A stretch of 64,000 nucleotides of DNA, taken from Scalesia atractyloides (taxonomy: Eukaryota; Streptophyta; Magnoliopsida; Asterales; Asteraceae). The notes under the pieces were generated by a model. The model had not been told where the DNA came from, did no database searches, and saw only the letters and a program-made list of their open reading frames with translations. The stretch's first letter is position 1; every line of letters begins with the position of its first letter. Positions 9,117-19,783 of this stretch are shown in pieces. The translations under genes and the position numbers were made by a program. Location: assembly GCA_947069175.1 (NCBI GenBank), contig CAMTDV010000028.1, positions 71,532,157 through 71,596,156 on the forward strand, given 5' to 3'.

Positions 9117-10537
9117 TAGACTACAAAATCATCACAACCTTCAGGAAGAGTGAGGATTGGTGCATCACAAAGTTTTTGTTTAAGGGTTTGGAAGGCTTCT
9201 TCTTGCTTGGGTCCCCATATGAAAGGTTTTCCCTTATGAGTTAATGCCATGAGTGGTATAGCAATGCGAGAGAAGTTTGAAATGAACCGACGATAATAAC
9301 CAGCCAAACCAAGAAAAGATCTTACTTCAGTTGGTGTACGTGGAGCTTGCCATTCTTGAACCGCTTTGATCTTTGAAGGGTCGACATGTATTCCCTTGTC
9401 ATTGACTACATGCCCGAGGAATTGCACCTCTTTTAACCAGAATTCACATTTGGAGAATTTGGCATAAAGCTTTTCCTTTTCTAGAAGTGCAAGGATGAGT
9501 CGAAGATGACGCTCATGATCAGATTTAGATTTTGAATAAATAAGAATATCGTCGATGAAAACTATGACAAATCGATCAAGATAAGGTTTGCAGACTCTGT
9601 TCATTAGATCCATGAAGACAGTTGGTGCGTTGGTTAAACCAAATGGCATGACCATGAATTCATAATGGCCATAACGAGTTCGAAAAGCAGTCTTAGGGAC
9701 GTCTTCTTCATGCACTCTAAGTTGATGATAGCCAGATCGAAGGTCGATTTTTGAAAAGCAATTGGCACCTTGAAGTTGGTCAAGAAGATCATCAATGCGA
9801 GGTAAAGGGTAGCGATTCTTGATTGTTAATTTGTTGAGCTCTCTGTAGTCGATGCACATACGAAACGATCCATCTTTCTTCTTTACAAAAAGGACAGGTG
9901 CACCCCAAGGCGACGAGCTGGGACGTATGAATCCCTTGTCAGTCAACTCTTGTAATTGACTGGCTAGCTCTTGCATTTCAGAGGGGGCTAACCTATAAGG
10001 AGACTTTGCAACTGGTGTAGCACCAGGTATAAGATCAATACGGAATTCGACGTCTCTAACTGGAGGAAGTCCTGAAATTTCGTCAGGAAAAACTTGCGGG
10101 AAGTCTTTTACTACAGGAATGTCTTCAAGTTTCTTCTCCATGGTTCCCTTTTTGATGATATGAGCTAGAAACGCGACATAATTTTTGCGAAGATATTTTT
10201 GAGCTTGAAGACAAGACATTAAGCTGAGCCCTTTCGACGAGGTTTCTCCAAAGATTCGAAGAGTCTGACCGTTTGAAAGATGAATACGTATAAATTTTTC
10301 GCGACATACAACTTCTGCCTGATGTTGACTGAGCCAATCCATACCGATTATGATATCAAAACTTCCCAGCTTCATAGGAATAAGGTCGACTGAGAAATCG
10401 TGGTCGTTTAAGGTGAGTGTACAGTTGCATACAATAGAGTTTAATGAACCTGGTTTCCCGTCCGCAACTTCTACCGTTATGGATTCCGTGAGCTTATTCC
10501 GATTTTTGCTTAAGATAGGTTCAAATTCTAAAGACAC
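9080..10537 (-). pseudogene. Reverse transcriptase domain of the Tekay-like element
   Basis: A long open frame of 485 codons on the minus strand. It begins with the end of the protease region (FDIIIGMDWLSQHQAEVVC), then the RT core: DKGFIRPSSSPWGAPVLFVK, DYRELNKLTIKNRYPLPRID, DLRSGYHQLRV, MPFGLTNAP and the catalytic box VFIDDILIYS. The thumb and connection follow (VRSFLGLAGYYRRFI). It ends early at CDASGQGLDAF, where a frameshift separates it from RNase H. All RT catalytic Asp residues are present, but the polyprotein is cut off from gag-protease and RNase H/integrase. Confidence 0.92.
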
Positions 10538-10935
10538 AAACTTCTATCCGCACCAGTATCAAATAACATAGATGCATATCTACCATTTATAAGGAATGTA
10601 CCGTTAACCACATTGCCGTCAGCTCTAGCCTGATTCGCGTTAATATTGAAAGCTCTTCCTCTTGCAGGTGGAGGAGCTTGGTTCGCTTGATTCACCGGGT
10701 TGGCTTGGGCCTGAGCATGAATAATGTTTACCAACCTTGGACAAGTGTTTCTGAAATGGCTTGGGTCTCCGCAATTGTAGCAAGCCCGCATAGGTTGGCC
10801 CATAGGATAATTGGGTTGGTAGTATGTTTGGGCTAAATGTTGGGTGGGTGGAAATGGTAGGGGTTGTTGGGCTTGACCCACTAATTGTTGGTGGGTTTGG
10901 GTTAAAGGTTGGTGGCGGTTCGTTCGTTGAGGCAT
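10528..10935 (-). pseudogene. Gag zinc knuckle and protease start, Tekay-like element
   Basis: Minus-strand frame with a Gln/Pro-rich spacer, the CCHC nucleocapsid knuckle CYNCGDPSHFRNTC and the retropepsin active site LFDTGADRS near its end. It stops just after SLCL, where the conserved sequence would continue into the RT frame, so a frameshift near 10535 breaks protease. A further knuckle-like part may lie in the frame at 10902-11240. Confidence 0.85.
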
Positions 10936-11239
10936 GCGGCAGGTTTGAACAGTATGACCTGCGCGACCGCAGCCGGTGCAATATTGACAAGGATGATCAG
11001 GAGAATGGTGATATTGGCAACGGTTGCATTTTGGTAACGGGCCAGTGTAAGGTCTTCTGTATGGTGCGGGTGAAGGAGTGACTTGAGTAATGGGTGCAGC
11101 AGGAATAGGGAGTTGGTTTTGAGTAACTGCAAAATTTCTGGTGTTGCGCTTCCTCTTGTTAGCAAACTTAGAGGAAAGATGGGATGGTTTGAAGTTTGAC
11201 CCTCAACAGGGGCTTTTTTTCTCTTCTTTGAACTTCCCA

Positions 11240-11944
11240 TTGCGAATTCGATTCTCGGTCAGTTCAGTTGCTAACTCCATAGCAGCTTCAAGTGCTGAGG
11301 ACCGAATCTTGAATTTTCGAGGGAAGTCCTCGAATATAATGCTCGATCAGACGATAAGTTGGGGTGAACAAATTTGGAACCATTTGGTTCAACTCTAAGA
11401 ACCTCTTGTTATAAGTGGTATGGTCTCCCTCCTTCTGCTTTAGAGCATGAAATTCATCCTCCAACTTTTTAATTTCACTCCTAGGACAGAAACGCCTAGT
11501 CATGATTTCCCTTAACTCCTCCCAAGTTAAGGCCATTGCATCATCAGTTCCCCTCTTCCCTTTTTCAGTATTCCACCAAGTGAGAGCTACCCCAAATAGT
11601 CTCCCGGTGGCGTATCGCACCTTGCGATCCTCAGGACAATCGCAGTTGAGAAAGGTGTTTTCCATCTCCTCGAACCAATGTAGGAGAGCAGTGACACCCT
11701 CGGTCCCTTCAAATTTAGGAGGATCACAAGACTTGAAATGTTTGTATGAGCACTTGCTGATAGGAGGGTTGTCGATGTTCTGGTCATGTTGTTGGGGAGG
11801 GTTAGTAGGATTTGTAGCGAGGGCTTGTTGCACTTGGACCACAATGTCAGACAGTATCGTGGCCATTTGTTTCGCGATTTGTGTGGCCAAGCGTTCCTGA
11901 GACCTTCCTGATCTTTTACCCCTTCGTTGTTGTCTGGACGACAT
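11240..11944 (-). pseudogene. Gag capsid region, Tekay-like element
   Basis: From ATG at 11944, 218 codons: a basic start (MSSRQQRRGKRSGRSQER), then the capsid block (FKSCDPPKFEGTEGV, LLHWFEEMENTF, TWWNTEKGKRG, FCPRSEIKKLEDEFHALKQ). It ends in a stop at about 11288. The conserved helix that follows (ALEAAMELATEL) is in another frame, so a frameshift sits near 11300. This is the structural protein of the retrotransposon particle, now broken. Confidence 0.88.
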
Positions 11945-12736
11945 CTACAGGAACATACATAAGAAGATTGTGAGTTTATGTGTCTTTTTAGGTGTCATGT
12001 GTCTTTAAAAAAAATGAAAATAACATAAATATCAATAATGCAACTACATCCATAGGATGTCTTGGGTTTGCTCATGTTGGGCCTCAAATGTCCCCCATAC
12101 CCTCACCTATATAGTCATGTGGGCCCCCATGGCTATTGGCTTGGTAGGATTCACATTAGTATTGGCGATTTAACACTTGCATCACCCGAATGCAAACCAC
12201 AAAATATGTTTACGAGATGTATGGTCGGAATGTGTCCAGGTGTAGACACAATGACAACTCAAAGTGGGTTAGTTCACACGACGTTTAGTGTAGCATGCTT
12301 TGGCCTAATAGGTACTTCGTACTCTCATCGTTAGTTCCCAGGTAGGCAAACTGGTCCTTTATTTGGATTTATACGAATGCCAGCCTAGACAGGACGTCCC
12401 GACTACCGGTACTGGTACCCTTCCAGTTACTACATGCCCGTCATGAGAACTCACTTTGATGAGATTTGAAAACACAAAAATCATTGTAAAAGCAATCATG
12501 ATGTGGTGTGAGCTTTCATGGATGTGATATGTTATGAGAATATGATTCATGATAGGCATTATATGATAATATATACTTATGAACATGCATGCATAATATT
12601 AAAATGTAACATTACACATAAAACATATAAACATCATGAAGTTTGGCATGTAACACACAAAAATCTTAAAATTTCTAATCAACTATAGTATAGGCTCTAA
12701 GGGTCTAATAACCTATCCTATATCCCTATAGTCATG
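11945..12736 (-). other. Untranslated leader between PBS and gag
   Basis: About 790 bases without a convincing frame between the primer-binding site and the gag start. This is usual for Tekay elements, in which the leader carries dimerisation and packaging signals. The short ORFs here have no family features. Confidence 0.6.
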
Positions 12737-12748
12737 GCTCTGATACCA
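12737..12748 (-). promoter_or_regulatory. Primer-binding site, initiator tRNA-Met type
   Basis: The minus strand reads TGGTATCAGAGC, the standard complement of the plant initiator tRNA-Met 3' end. It lies three bases inside the 5' LTR end, fixing the LTR border at 12752 and the orientation of the element. Confidence 0.9.
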
Positions 12749-12751
12749 ATC

Positions 12752-13840
12752 TGTCACACCCCGACCCGCAGCGGAATAAGAGTCGGGGCATAATTGGGTT
12801 ATCACCAAAGCTCATGACATTTACTAATATGTTTCATATTTATTTAAGTCAAAGTTACATTCCCAAATATCCAATCATGTTCATACAATACAAGAAAATA
12901 AACCAAACAAAACAATCCCAACTCTAAATCATTTTATTCTTCTAGTCCCATCTTAAGTGTTTTTTGCTGCAGCTGATTCACCTGTATCATGTGTAAAAAT
13001 GGGGGTTTTTGGGTCAACATAAGTTGGCGAGTGAACCTTATTAGATAAAGATTTATTATAGATTTACTTGTTAGTTTATCAATGAAAAATTGTGCATAAT
13101 CATAAATGAGCAAATGTACAATATCAGGCAGTGGCAATAGCAATCACAACTATAACATACAATAACATATGATAGCATACATAGACATACCAACATCATA
13201 CGATAAATAACATAAATGAAACTGTGCGATCAAGGCTCAATCAAACGGAGCCGATCGTATTGCATGTACTGAAAATGAAAATGTCTGTGCGATCAAGGCT
13301 CAATCAAACGGAGCCGATCGTATGTGGGCACGCCAGGTTCACACTCATAATGAAATGGGGAACATGCTCAACGCTCATAATGTAATGGGGAGCGGCGGCC
13401 TATGAAATTGCATGTACTGAAAATAATAACTTGCATCTAACAATAACCACATAACAATTGAAACAAACTGATTACACAAGTTCATGATATGATGTAAATA
13501 ATACTTAGCAAGACACATGATACACTAAAACGGGGAATTTGTAAGATTCACTCACATTTGGTGCGTTTGAAATGGAGATGATGAGATGCGCACGAATCGG
13601 GAGAATTGAACAACGAGAATTTCTAACCTAAATAATAACGGAAAAAAAATATAGTAAAAAAGTGGATTTTATTAAGGATTTTTAATGAAATTTTTAGATT
13701 TTTTTGGTGATCTTTTAAGGTGTATTTTCTATCTTTAAATGTTTTATTTGATACTAAATTTTTATTGATATTTAAAATAACATAAATTAATTAAATTATA
13801 AAAAAGTATGTGATATTTTTGTGTGAATCACCTTTTGATT
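12752..13840 (-). repeat. 5' LTR of the Tekay-like element, readable part only
   Basis: Begins TGTCACACCCCG like the LTR at 4587 and stays almost the same for about 1 kb, including the 63-bp tandem repeat at 13222-13323. There are scattered substitutions and a few small indels (for example a shorter segment near 13495). From about 13690 the match becomes loose and after about 13840 it turns into the blended zone, so the tRNA-like array of this copy cannot be read. Confidence 0.85.
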
Positions 13841-15610
13841 GTTAGACCGCCTACGGAACTCAGCGTAAATATGTTTACTATATTGTTACGCCGGTGATGA
13901 AGTTACGAAACCCGTAGCGATCCTCCCGGTTGCTTGTCTCAAGCAACTTCTTCCTAGCTAACTCAACCCGAACTTGCAACTTGTTTAATAAATTTAAACG
14001 TTTTGGTATGTAACCAAATTACCCTATTAATTTCAAAAATCACATTTAATTAACAACGTTGCTTGCACTATTACACTTTTCATTAAACGGTCGAACTGGC
14101 CGTTTCCCTTATGTTATGACTCATCACGTCCGTTAATGTGTTTAACATGGTGTAAGTTAAGACTCAGGTTTTTTATTTTATAACTAACAACTGTTAAATT
14201 TTAACACATGCATCTTATACATAATCAGTTACAGTAATCATGACAATTAATTTGAACATACACTCATGTTTTGACTTACATTGCAAGTATTTTATGGTAT
14301 AAGACCGTCATGACTTACTGAACAAAATAACACTTAATAACATCAATCGTCGTCCTCATTCAAGTTTCCCAACAACATACATCCCCGTAATCCGCTACCT
14401 GGTTTTATCGCTTAACTAAACATTCATATCCTCAAATTTGAGAAGGGATTTAAGACATTCGCCATTTCACGGTGAACATAGAGCGATAGAACGACATTCA
14501 ATCCTCATGCTGTCATTGCTCCCTGGTTCTCTATTTTCACGCGACATTAAAAGTTTTTATTGCTAATCCTTTTGAATCAATTTGTTTGTTCTTCACAAAT
14601 GTTAACAGCGTATGAAATCCTCTAATAACCGATTTTCAATAATATATACATTTCAAACATCTTTACCACCATCAAACTTTAATAGCCGATTACATTCGCC
14701 TCAATCTATTCAATTTAGAAGGTTGAATGATTCGAAACTTGCCTAACAATTCATTCTGGCACTACATTTTCTCAAAGATTTACTCGTCTCAAGGTCGCAT
14801 CACGGTTTTCCGCGCAAGTTCTTCTCTATCAAAATTCACGTGCGCGTGATCTTATAGCGTTTCGAGAATGAAAGTGACCTAAATGAATTGTCTTTGAGCA
14901 GTCGATCCCTGAAGAGCGCGTTTGATTTAATCACTGTCCATTTTCGTTATAAACCGTTATAATGGTTGAAGTTCAATCCTCCATTAAAATCCGGTGGTCA
15001 TCGGTGACAACGGAGGTGGCGTAATGTCAACGATTTGACGAATGATTGCCGATCTGACACTTTTACTCAGTAGTCGTAGCAACTGTTTTTTAACTAAACT
15101 ATTATAATGTTATTTCATTTCAGATTAATATAAAACACAAAACTTTTTACCAGTTTGTAGTTAATTAAGCTTGTGATTGATAATAAAGGGACTTTTTAAG
15201 TTATAACAAAGCAAATATATCCTTTGTTATTAATTTTGCTGATCAGTATAAAATACAATATAATATTTTGTGAATTTATTAATTATTAAGATCGATCTAT
15301 GAAAATACCTATGATGACCAAAAGTAACAATTGATCATTACTAAGTTTATATTAGAATTACAAAAATCTAATTTTATGGGATCGCGTGTTTAGAAATGTT
15401 GCAGATATACGTAAGAGTTTAGTAACAGAATTCCTTAAAGCTATGGGATTGTGAAGGGTGAGGAAATGAGAACCCGCGTAAGAAAGTAGCGGTTTCCTTT
15501 ATCGATTCAAAGCAGCGTTCGTTTTTATTCGTTTCGGATTAATGACTTAAAACCCGGTAATGCCATTATTCTATGGCTTAATTAGACAAACAAAAAATCG
15601 GTTTTTGTGT
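13840..15610. other. Blended sequence: LTR and FLX locus mixed base by base
   Basis: This stretch follows two unrelated templates at once and in the same direction: the LTR half at about 5700-7255 and the HIPP-FLX flank and FLX locus at about 1430-3530. Short words alternate. For example, at 14740-14830 LTR words (GCCTAACAATT, AAGATTTAC, ACGGTTTTCCG) sit between FLX words (GGTCGCATCACG, TTCTCTATCAA, CACGTGCGCGTG). Near 15030-15075 LTR ACGATTTGACGA and TTGCCGAT lead straight into FLX-flank TTTTACTCAGTA. Frames of both sources are lost. A consensus forced over two kinds of reads explains this better than any known recombination. It should not be annotated as genes. Confidence 0.75.
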
Positions 15611-15639
15611 TTGATAAGTTATGGGTTTCCTTTGTAGTA

Positions 15640-16225
15640 AAATCTGATGATACGCTTTGGCGATGTTACCCTGGCCTGCTAGGTCGCTCATGTCAGCGAG
15701 GACTCACTCCTTATCTAATACTTTCTTCTATCCACTAAATTATAAAGGGACCTGCCGCCATATGGGGCTATAAGATAAGACACAGTGTACTACTTGACTG
15801 GTAAGAAAGAGCTTCCGTAAGAACGGAAGACTCTTGTATGTACGGTAGCCTATCTTCCGCTACTGGTGGACTGTTAGAAGCAACCTTTCTTAGCGTGCTT
15901 AGCTTCTTCTATAAAAAGCAAGGCCATCAAGTAAGTGTATTGCAAACCTAAGCCAAGAAGGTACGAACGAAGTGATGGCTCTTTTAGAGATTGGGGGCGG
16001 CTTTCTTGTGGTAGTCATTGTGAACAACTCTCCTCTTCTCTTAGTGTGCACAGTTTGCTTACGCCTTAGGCACATCTATCTTTATTAGTTTCACCCGCTC
16101 GACGGTAGTAGTAAATTTTGGAAAAATTTGACGTTTTTTCAATTTCGTTACCCCTTGGCGCTCCGGCTAGATCCGCCACCGAGTTTCACGCTGGCCTAAT
16201 GAATTGAATATGAATAAAAAGTCAG
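15640..16225. other. GC-richer, organelle-like segment (possible NUMT)
   Basis: Composition changes sharply to about equal GC and AT, with no TE motif and no long nuclear-type AT runs. The text (for example CGCTCCGGCTAGATCCGCCA near 16160 and GGGGGCGGCTTTCTTGTGG near 15997) has the look of plant mitochondrial intergenic DNA. No gene was recognised. This is an impression from composition and memory, not a match. Confidence 0.35.
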
Positions 16226-16236
16226 TCTTTTAGTAA

Positions 16237-16547
16237 GCATATATAAGCAGCTGCCCAAGTGCTCAACTCCCATAACATTCAAATATCATACGCTTGCTCG
16301 AATGCTCCCCTCTCCAATCTAACATTAGATGGACCATCAATTCGCCAATATTTTTGCAATCGAACATCATCGAATGGCTCCTCACATCGAACAAGATAAA
16401 GAAAAACATGGTGTATATTTTTTTACCTATGCTTATAGTCTTATTTGTTTTGTTGTTTTATATGTGTATGTTAATTTAAAGTTGTTTGGCAATTGCTTTA
16501 AACGAAAAGTTTTATCTTCAAGTGAAAATCCATCAATAGTTTGAGAC
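16237..16547 (+). other. TATA-like promoter with short unknown ORF
   Basis: CATATATAAGCAGC at about 16239 is a good TATA box, followed about 90 bases later by ATG at 16329 and a 71-codon frame (MDHQFANIFAIEHHRMAPHI...) with a hydrophobic, Val/Tyr-rich middle. No family was recognised. It may be the 5' end of the gene whose later exons are HIPP copy 2, or chance. The frame overlaps another short ORF starting at 16294. Confidence 0.25.
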
Positions 16548-16549
16548 CT

Positions 16550-17143
16550 ATCTCTACTCCTATGCCTAAATTATTTGATTTGTATAATCTTCAATGCACA
16601 ACATTGGCTCCCGTCGCGAGTACAAGTTATGATTATTCGATACACCAATATATTTCAATTTGAAAGTGATCTTTACATTACTCGGAAAAGAAAGATAGCC
16701 GGACTATTAACAACTTACAAACCAACACATTCTACTCTTGATAAAAAAAAATAAAAAATAAACTTTATTAGGGAGGTACTAATAAACAAAAACATTTTAT
16801 AGATCTTGAATGATTGGCAATCTTGATTTTATAAATTTAGTAATTTATATGCATACAAATGTACATACTTCACTAGGAGAACTATCTTAAAGGTTTTTAA
16901 TTATAACTTTTGTAAAATATGGAAGGCATTATCTAGTACTATAATAGCACAAAACAGTTATGATCATTAAGAAAGTAGTTGATCCACATATTCACTTCCA
17001 AATATAATGTTTTTATGGTCATATCGTTTATTGATCAAAACATATCACCAGAACTTTATTGTTCTAATATGTTTTGCTTAACATAAACAACCTATATGTG
17101 AAATCATATATTATTCTAATATGTTTTGCTCTTGTTGTTTCAG
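16550..17143. other. AT-rich DNA leading into HIPP copy 2
   Basis: No gene. From about 16990 it matches 95-135 of the window, so the duplicated block starts here. It ends in a TTTCAG acceptor at 17138-17143. Confidence 0.5.
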
Positions 17144-17760
17144 AACTTTACCATCAAGGTGATGTTAAAAAGTCATGGCAAGATACAATGAAAAGTGTTC
17201 AAGGTATGTTTCTTTAAAATATTTATAATTGTGAATAATTATTATGTTTACCCAAGATTCAATAAGTTTGTTTGTTGTTAGGAGTAACTACTTTCAGAAT
17301 GGGGAACGATGGATCGGTTAATATTTCAGGTTACATTGATCCATCCCAACTTCTGAAATGTCTGATGGAAAAAATGCAGAGATGGTGCATTGGCCATATG
17401 GAGAATTTCAAACAATTTGTTTGAAAACACTGAACCACTTGCGAATGACAATCGAAATGGTCCGAACGGAGCGGGGACTATTACTTACATCCTGGTTATG
17501 ATGGGTATGAATACGGGAATGCGTATGGGAATGACTATGACTATGGTTATCCGAGGTTTGCAAGGAACTATGGCTACAAGCATCTAGAATGTTCGGGGAA
17601 TGCCGAAGATTGTAATGGACATCACGCAAAACAACCAAAGAATTCAGAGGAATCGTCTACGGAACAACCAACAGAGTTCTGATAAAGCCTCTTTTAGTAT
17701 TCCGAAAAGGATTCGTGGTTATGGGAGGACCTAATATTAGGTGAAAATGCTGCAGAATAA
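17144..17760 (+). pseudogene. HMA-domain (HIPP-like) remnant, copy 2
   Basis: Near copy of 307-933. The exon 17144-17203 is one base shorter than its twin (GTGATGTT against GTGAATGTT), which shifts the frame. The intron 17204-17281 is almost the same as in copy 1. A 7-base loss near 17368 breaks the second exon after YIDPSQLLKCLM. The Tyr/Gly-rich tail (YYLHPGYDGYEYGNAYGNDY) is in a further frame. Three separate breaks make this a clear pseudogene of an HMA-domain protein. Confidence 0.75.
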
Positions 17761-17814
17761 TGTGATTAAAATTGTAAGACATAATGTCTTCAATCTAAAG
17801 TTATGTAGCATTTA

Positions 17815-18170
17815 CATCCAGTGGCAGAACCTAAACATAACAACAAACCTCATCTCAGTTCAGATTTTATTTTTATGTTACGTTTGTTTTCTTGTTTGTT
17901 TCAGCCTAGGAAGTCAATGTGCCACGAGAGAATTGCAATGTGTACATACTTAGTGGTGTGCATCCAAGACAGGCCTCGAAAAGTATGCTTGTACATATTC
18001 TAGATGATTCAGAAGCTACAGCTGTTCAGGCCCTTATCAAGGCAGAGGTACATAAATTGCAATATAGAAGTGTGCGTATAGTATACAAAGTCATATGCAG
18101 CTTACAAGAAGCATCAGTACAGAAAGACGTGTACAAATCGTTTTTTTTTTTGGAAAAAGAAAACATGTCC
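17815..18170 (+). other. Exon-like segment of unknown gene
   Basis: After an AG acceptor near 17905, an open frame reads from before 17919 to about 18048 (MPRENCNVYILSGVHPRQAS, LVHILDDSEATAVQALIKAE) and meets a GT donor at GGTACAT. The composition and even amino-acid use look coding, but I do not recognise the family and no other exon is found. Duplication with copy 1 ends before this, near 17812. Confidence 0.3.
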
Positions 18171-18173
18171 GGT

Positions 18174-18640
18174 TTACATAATCGGTTACGGTTACAAATT
18201 GGTTTTAAACTTGAAACCCAAACTGATCCAAACCGAACCAGTTCGGTTTTGAAACTGGTTATTCAGAACCGGTTTTTTTTATAACCGGTCCAAAAAACTG
18301 CAGAATGCTGCTGTTGGTTGCTGTTTTCGCCGGTCCAAAACCTAGTCCAAAAAAACTGCAGCAACGCTCTTGCTGGTTGCTTTTTCCGCTAAAAAACTGT
18401 GTTTTTTTTAGGTTTTTCGCAGAAAAAAACCTGCGTTTTTTGAGGTTTTTTTGCTAAAAAACTGCAGTTTTTTGGCCAAACCGGGTTGTGAAAAAATCTG
18501 CACTTTTTTGGCGTTTATTTGCTGAAAAAACATGCTGTTTTCTAGGGGGTTTTGCTGAAAAAACCTGCAGGTTTTTGGCGTCTATTTGTTGAATAAGCAT
18601 GCTGTTTTTGGGGTTTTTCTGCTGCAAAAAAGTTGTTTTG
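18174..18640. repeat. Degenerate repeat array, CTGCAG/AAAAAACTGC words
   Basis: Starts with ACCGGTT/AACCGGTTT words like a hAT end, then about seven diverged units built from GCTGAAAAAACCTGCAGTTT and TTTTTTGGCGTTTATTT. It looks like a subterminal array of a non-autonomous DNA transposon. No clean terminal repeat was fixed on the right. Confidence 0.5.
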
Positions 18641-19370
18641 TTGTTGTTTAAACGTTGAATTAAAGCTGCCGAATTTTATAAAATGTAATCCTAGTGTAGC
18701 TTCTCAAAATCATAACTGGGGATTGCCATTTAGTTTGGAAAATTTGATTATGGGTCAAACAGTACAGATCACACATTTGACTTTGTTGGTTTATGATGAT
18801 ATAATTAGTATTCAAAATAACTCGATCCGATTAACCCAAATATAATAATTATTAGTATAATTCTATAGAAAAAGTTATTAGAATCAATTTTAGAAGAAAA
18901 TATAATAAAACAAAATAGATAGTAGTTAACATTATATATTCTTATGTCTCTTTAAATGTCCTTAAATTCAAAGAGAACAAAGATGCAATTTCAGCCATTA
19001 GATGAAAATAAGATTTAATCCTGATCCTTATAATTCAAGAAAACCTTCTAGAAGAGGAAGTTTTTTTTGTTAAGTTTGACCTTACCCCACATTCTATCTG
19101 AGATTAACTTGCTCATCCAAATTTTTAGGTTGGTTAAAGGGAACCCACGATTTATCTTATGTTCCCCTTAATTGAAAACTGCTTTTGGACTAATCTCATC
19201 CGTCTAAACATTCCGAAACAAAATCCTGACCTTAAAAACAAAAAAAAAAGCTTCTAGAAGCAGAGGTTATAAACAGTTTTGGGAGGTTAACCCACGACTG
19301 ACGGTTTTTGTGTTCTCCCACCCTAATTTTCAATTTTATAGCTTCCCTGCGTGCATTTAAAAATATGTGG
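18641..19370. other. AT-rich DNA without a supported gene
   Basis: No frame with family features. Two short paired words (CTTCTAGAAG near 19047 and 19253) and a GGGAACCCACGA-type stretch suggest old transposon sequence. The Helitron that ends at 23020 may start in here, but its 5' TC end could not be fixed. Confidence 0.4.
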
Positions 19371-19498
19371 TTCCGTCAAAATCATCTTTCATCATCTCGT
19401 GCGAGTGTTCGGTACTTAATTCTTAAACTCCCATCGTCTTCAATTCAATAATTTTCCAAATCGCAGGTAAATCGAAATCCAGTCCTTAGTCGCTTGAA

Positions 19499-19783
19499 AT
19501 GGCGACCCTCATCGCACGTCTTGAATCAATTTTGCAGCTTCTTCTTTGCCTTTATTCTGAAGATTACTACTGCTCTAAGCGAATTCACTGGATGATTCGC
19601 TCGGGAAAGAAAGATCTGATCATCAATGGGCTCAGAAGCTTCTCAACTAAGGTATTTCATATTTCAATAAGTTTCTTTGTGTAAATGTGCTTTTTGTTAC
19701 GAAGATGAATTAGGTATTGTTTTGTTCTTATGTATCAGTTAACCACCATGGCGGCCAACATTACTATGAATGAGGCACTCACG
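19499..19783 (+). pseudogene. Two-exon gene-like fragment, unknown family
   Basis: ATG at 19499 opens a 51-codon exon (MATLIARLESILQLLLCLYS...) ending AAG before GTATTT at 19652. A second exon of 45 bases (19739-19783, LTTMAANITMNEALT) follows an acceptor CAG and joins in phase, before GTATCT. A 5' UTR splice site (AAATCGCAG/GTAAATCG) lies at about 19465. No family is recognised. A further exon-like stretch at about 20262-20364 (GVTIETSPKNGVVIIDISNL in one frame) may belong here. It could be host sequence captured by the surrounding Helitron. Confidence 0.3.

Larger units (their letters stand above)
4587..13840 (-). mobile_element. Ty3/gypsy chromovirus (Tekay-like), minus strand, decayed
   Basis: Left to right on the plus strand: LTR (4587-7255), polypurine tract, chromodomain, integrase, RNase H, reverse transcriptase, protease, gag, leader, primer-binding site (12737-12748), then the start of the second LTR (12752). 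On the coding strand this is the standard LTR-PBS-gag-PR-RT-RH-IN-chromodomain-PPT-LTR order of a Tekay/Del chromovirus. The two LTRs match closely over about their last 1 kb, so the insertion is fairly young, yet the coding region is broken in several places. The remainder of the right LTR (expected to about 15.4 kb) is replaced by a blended sequence. It inserted into a hAT element. Confidence 0.88.

Noticed and set aside
11502..11900. 132-codon plus-strand ORF
   Set aside because: Antisense shadow of the Tekay gag capsid region.
14300..15100. Second FLX-like gene or pseudogene
   Set aside because: FLX words are present but mixed with LTR words every few bases, so no reading as a decayed gene is sound; treated as a blend.
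16294..16544. Two overlapping short ORFs after a TATA box as a real gene
   Set aside because: No recognised family and no splice partner; kept only as a low-confidence note.
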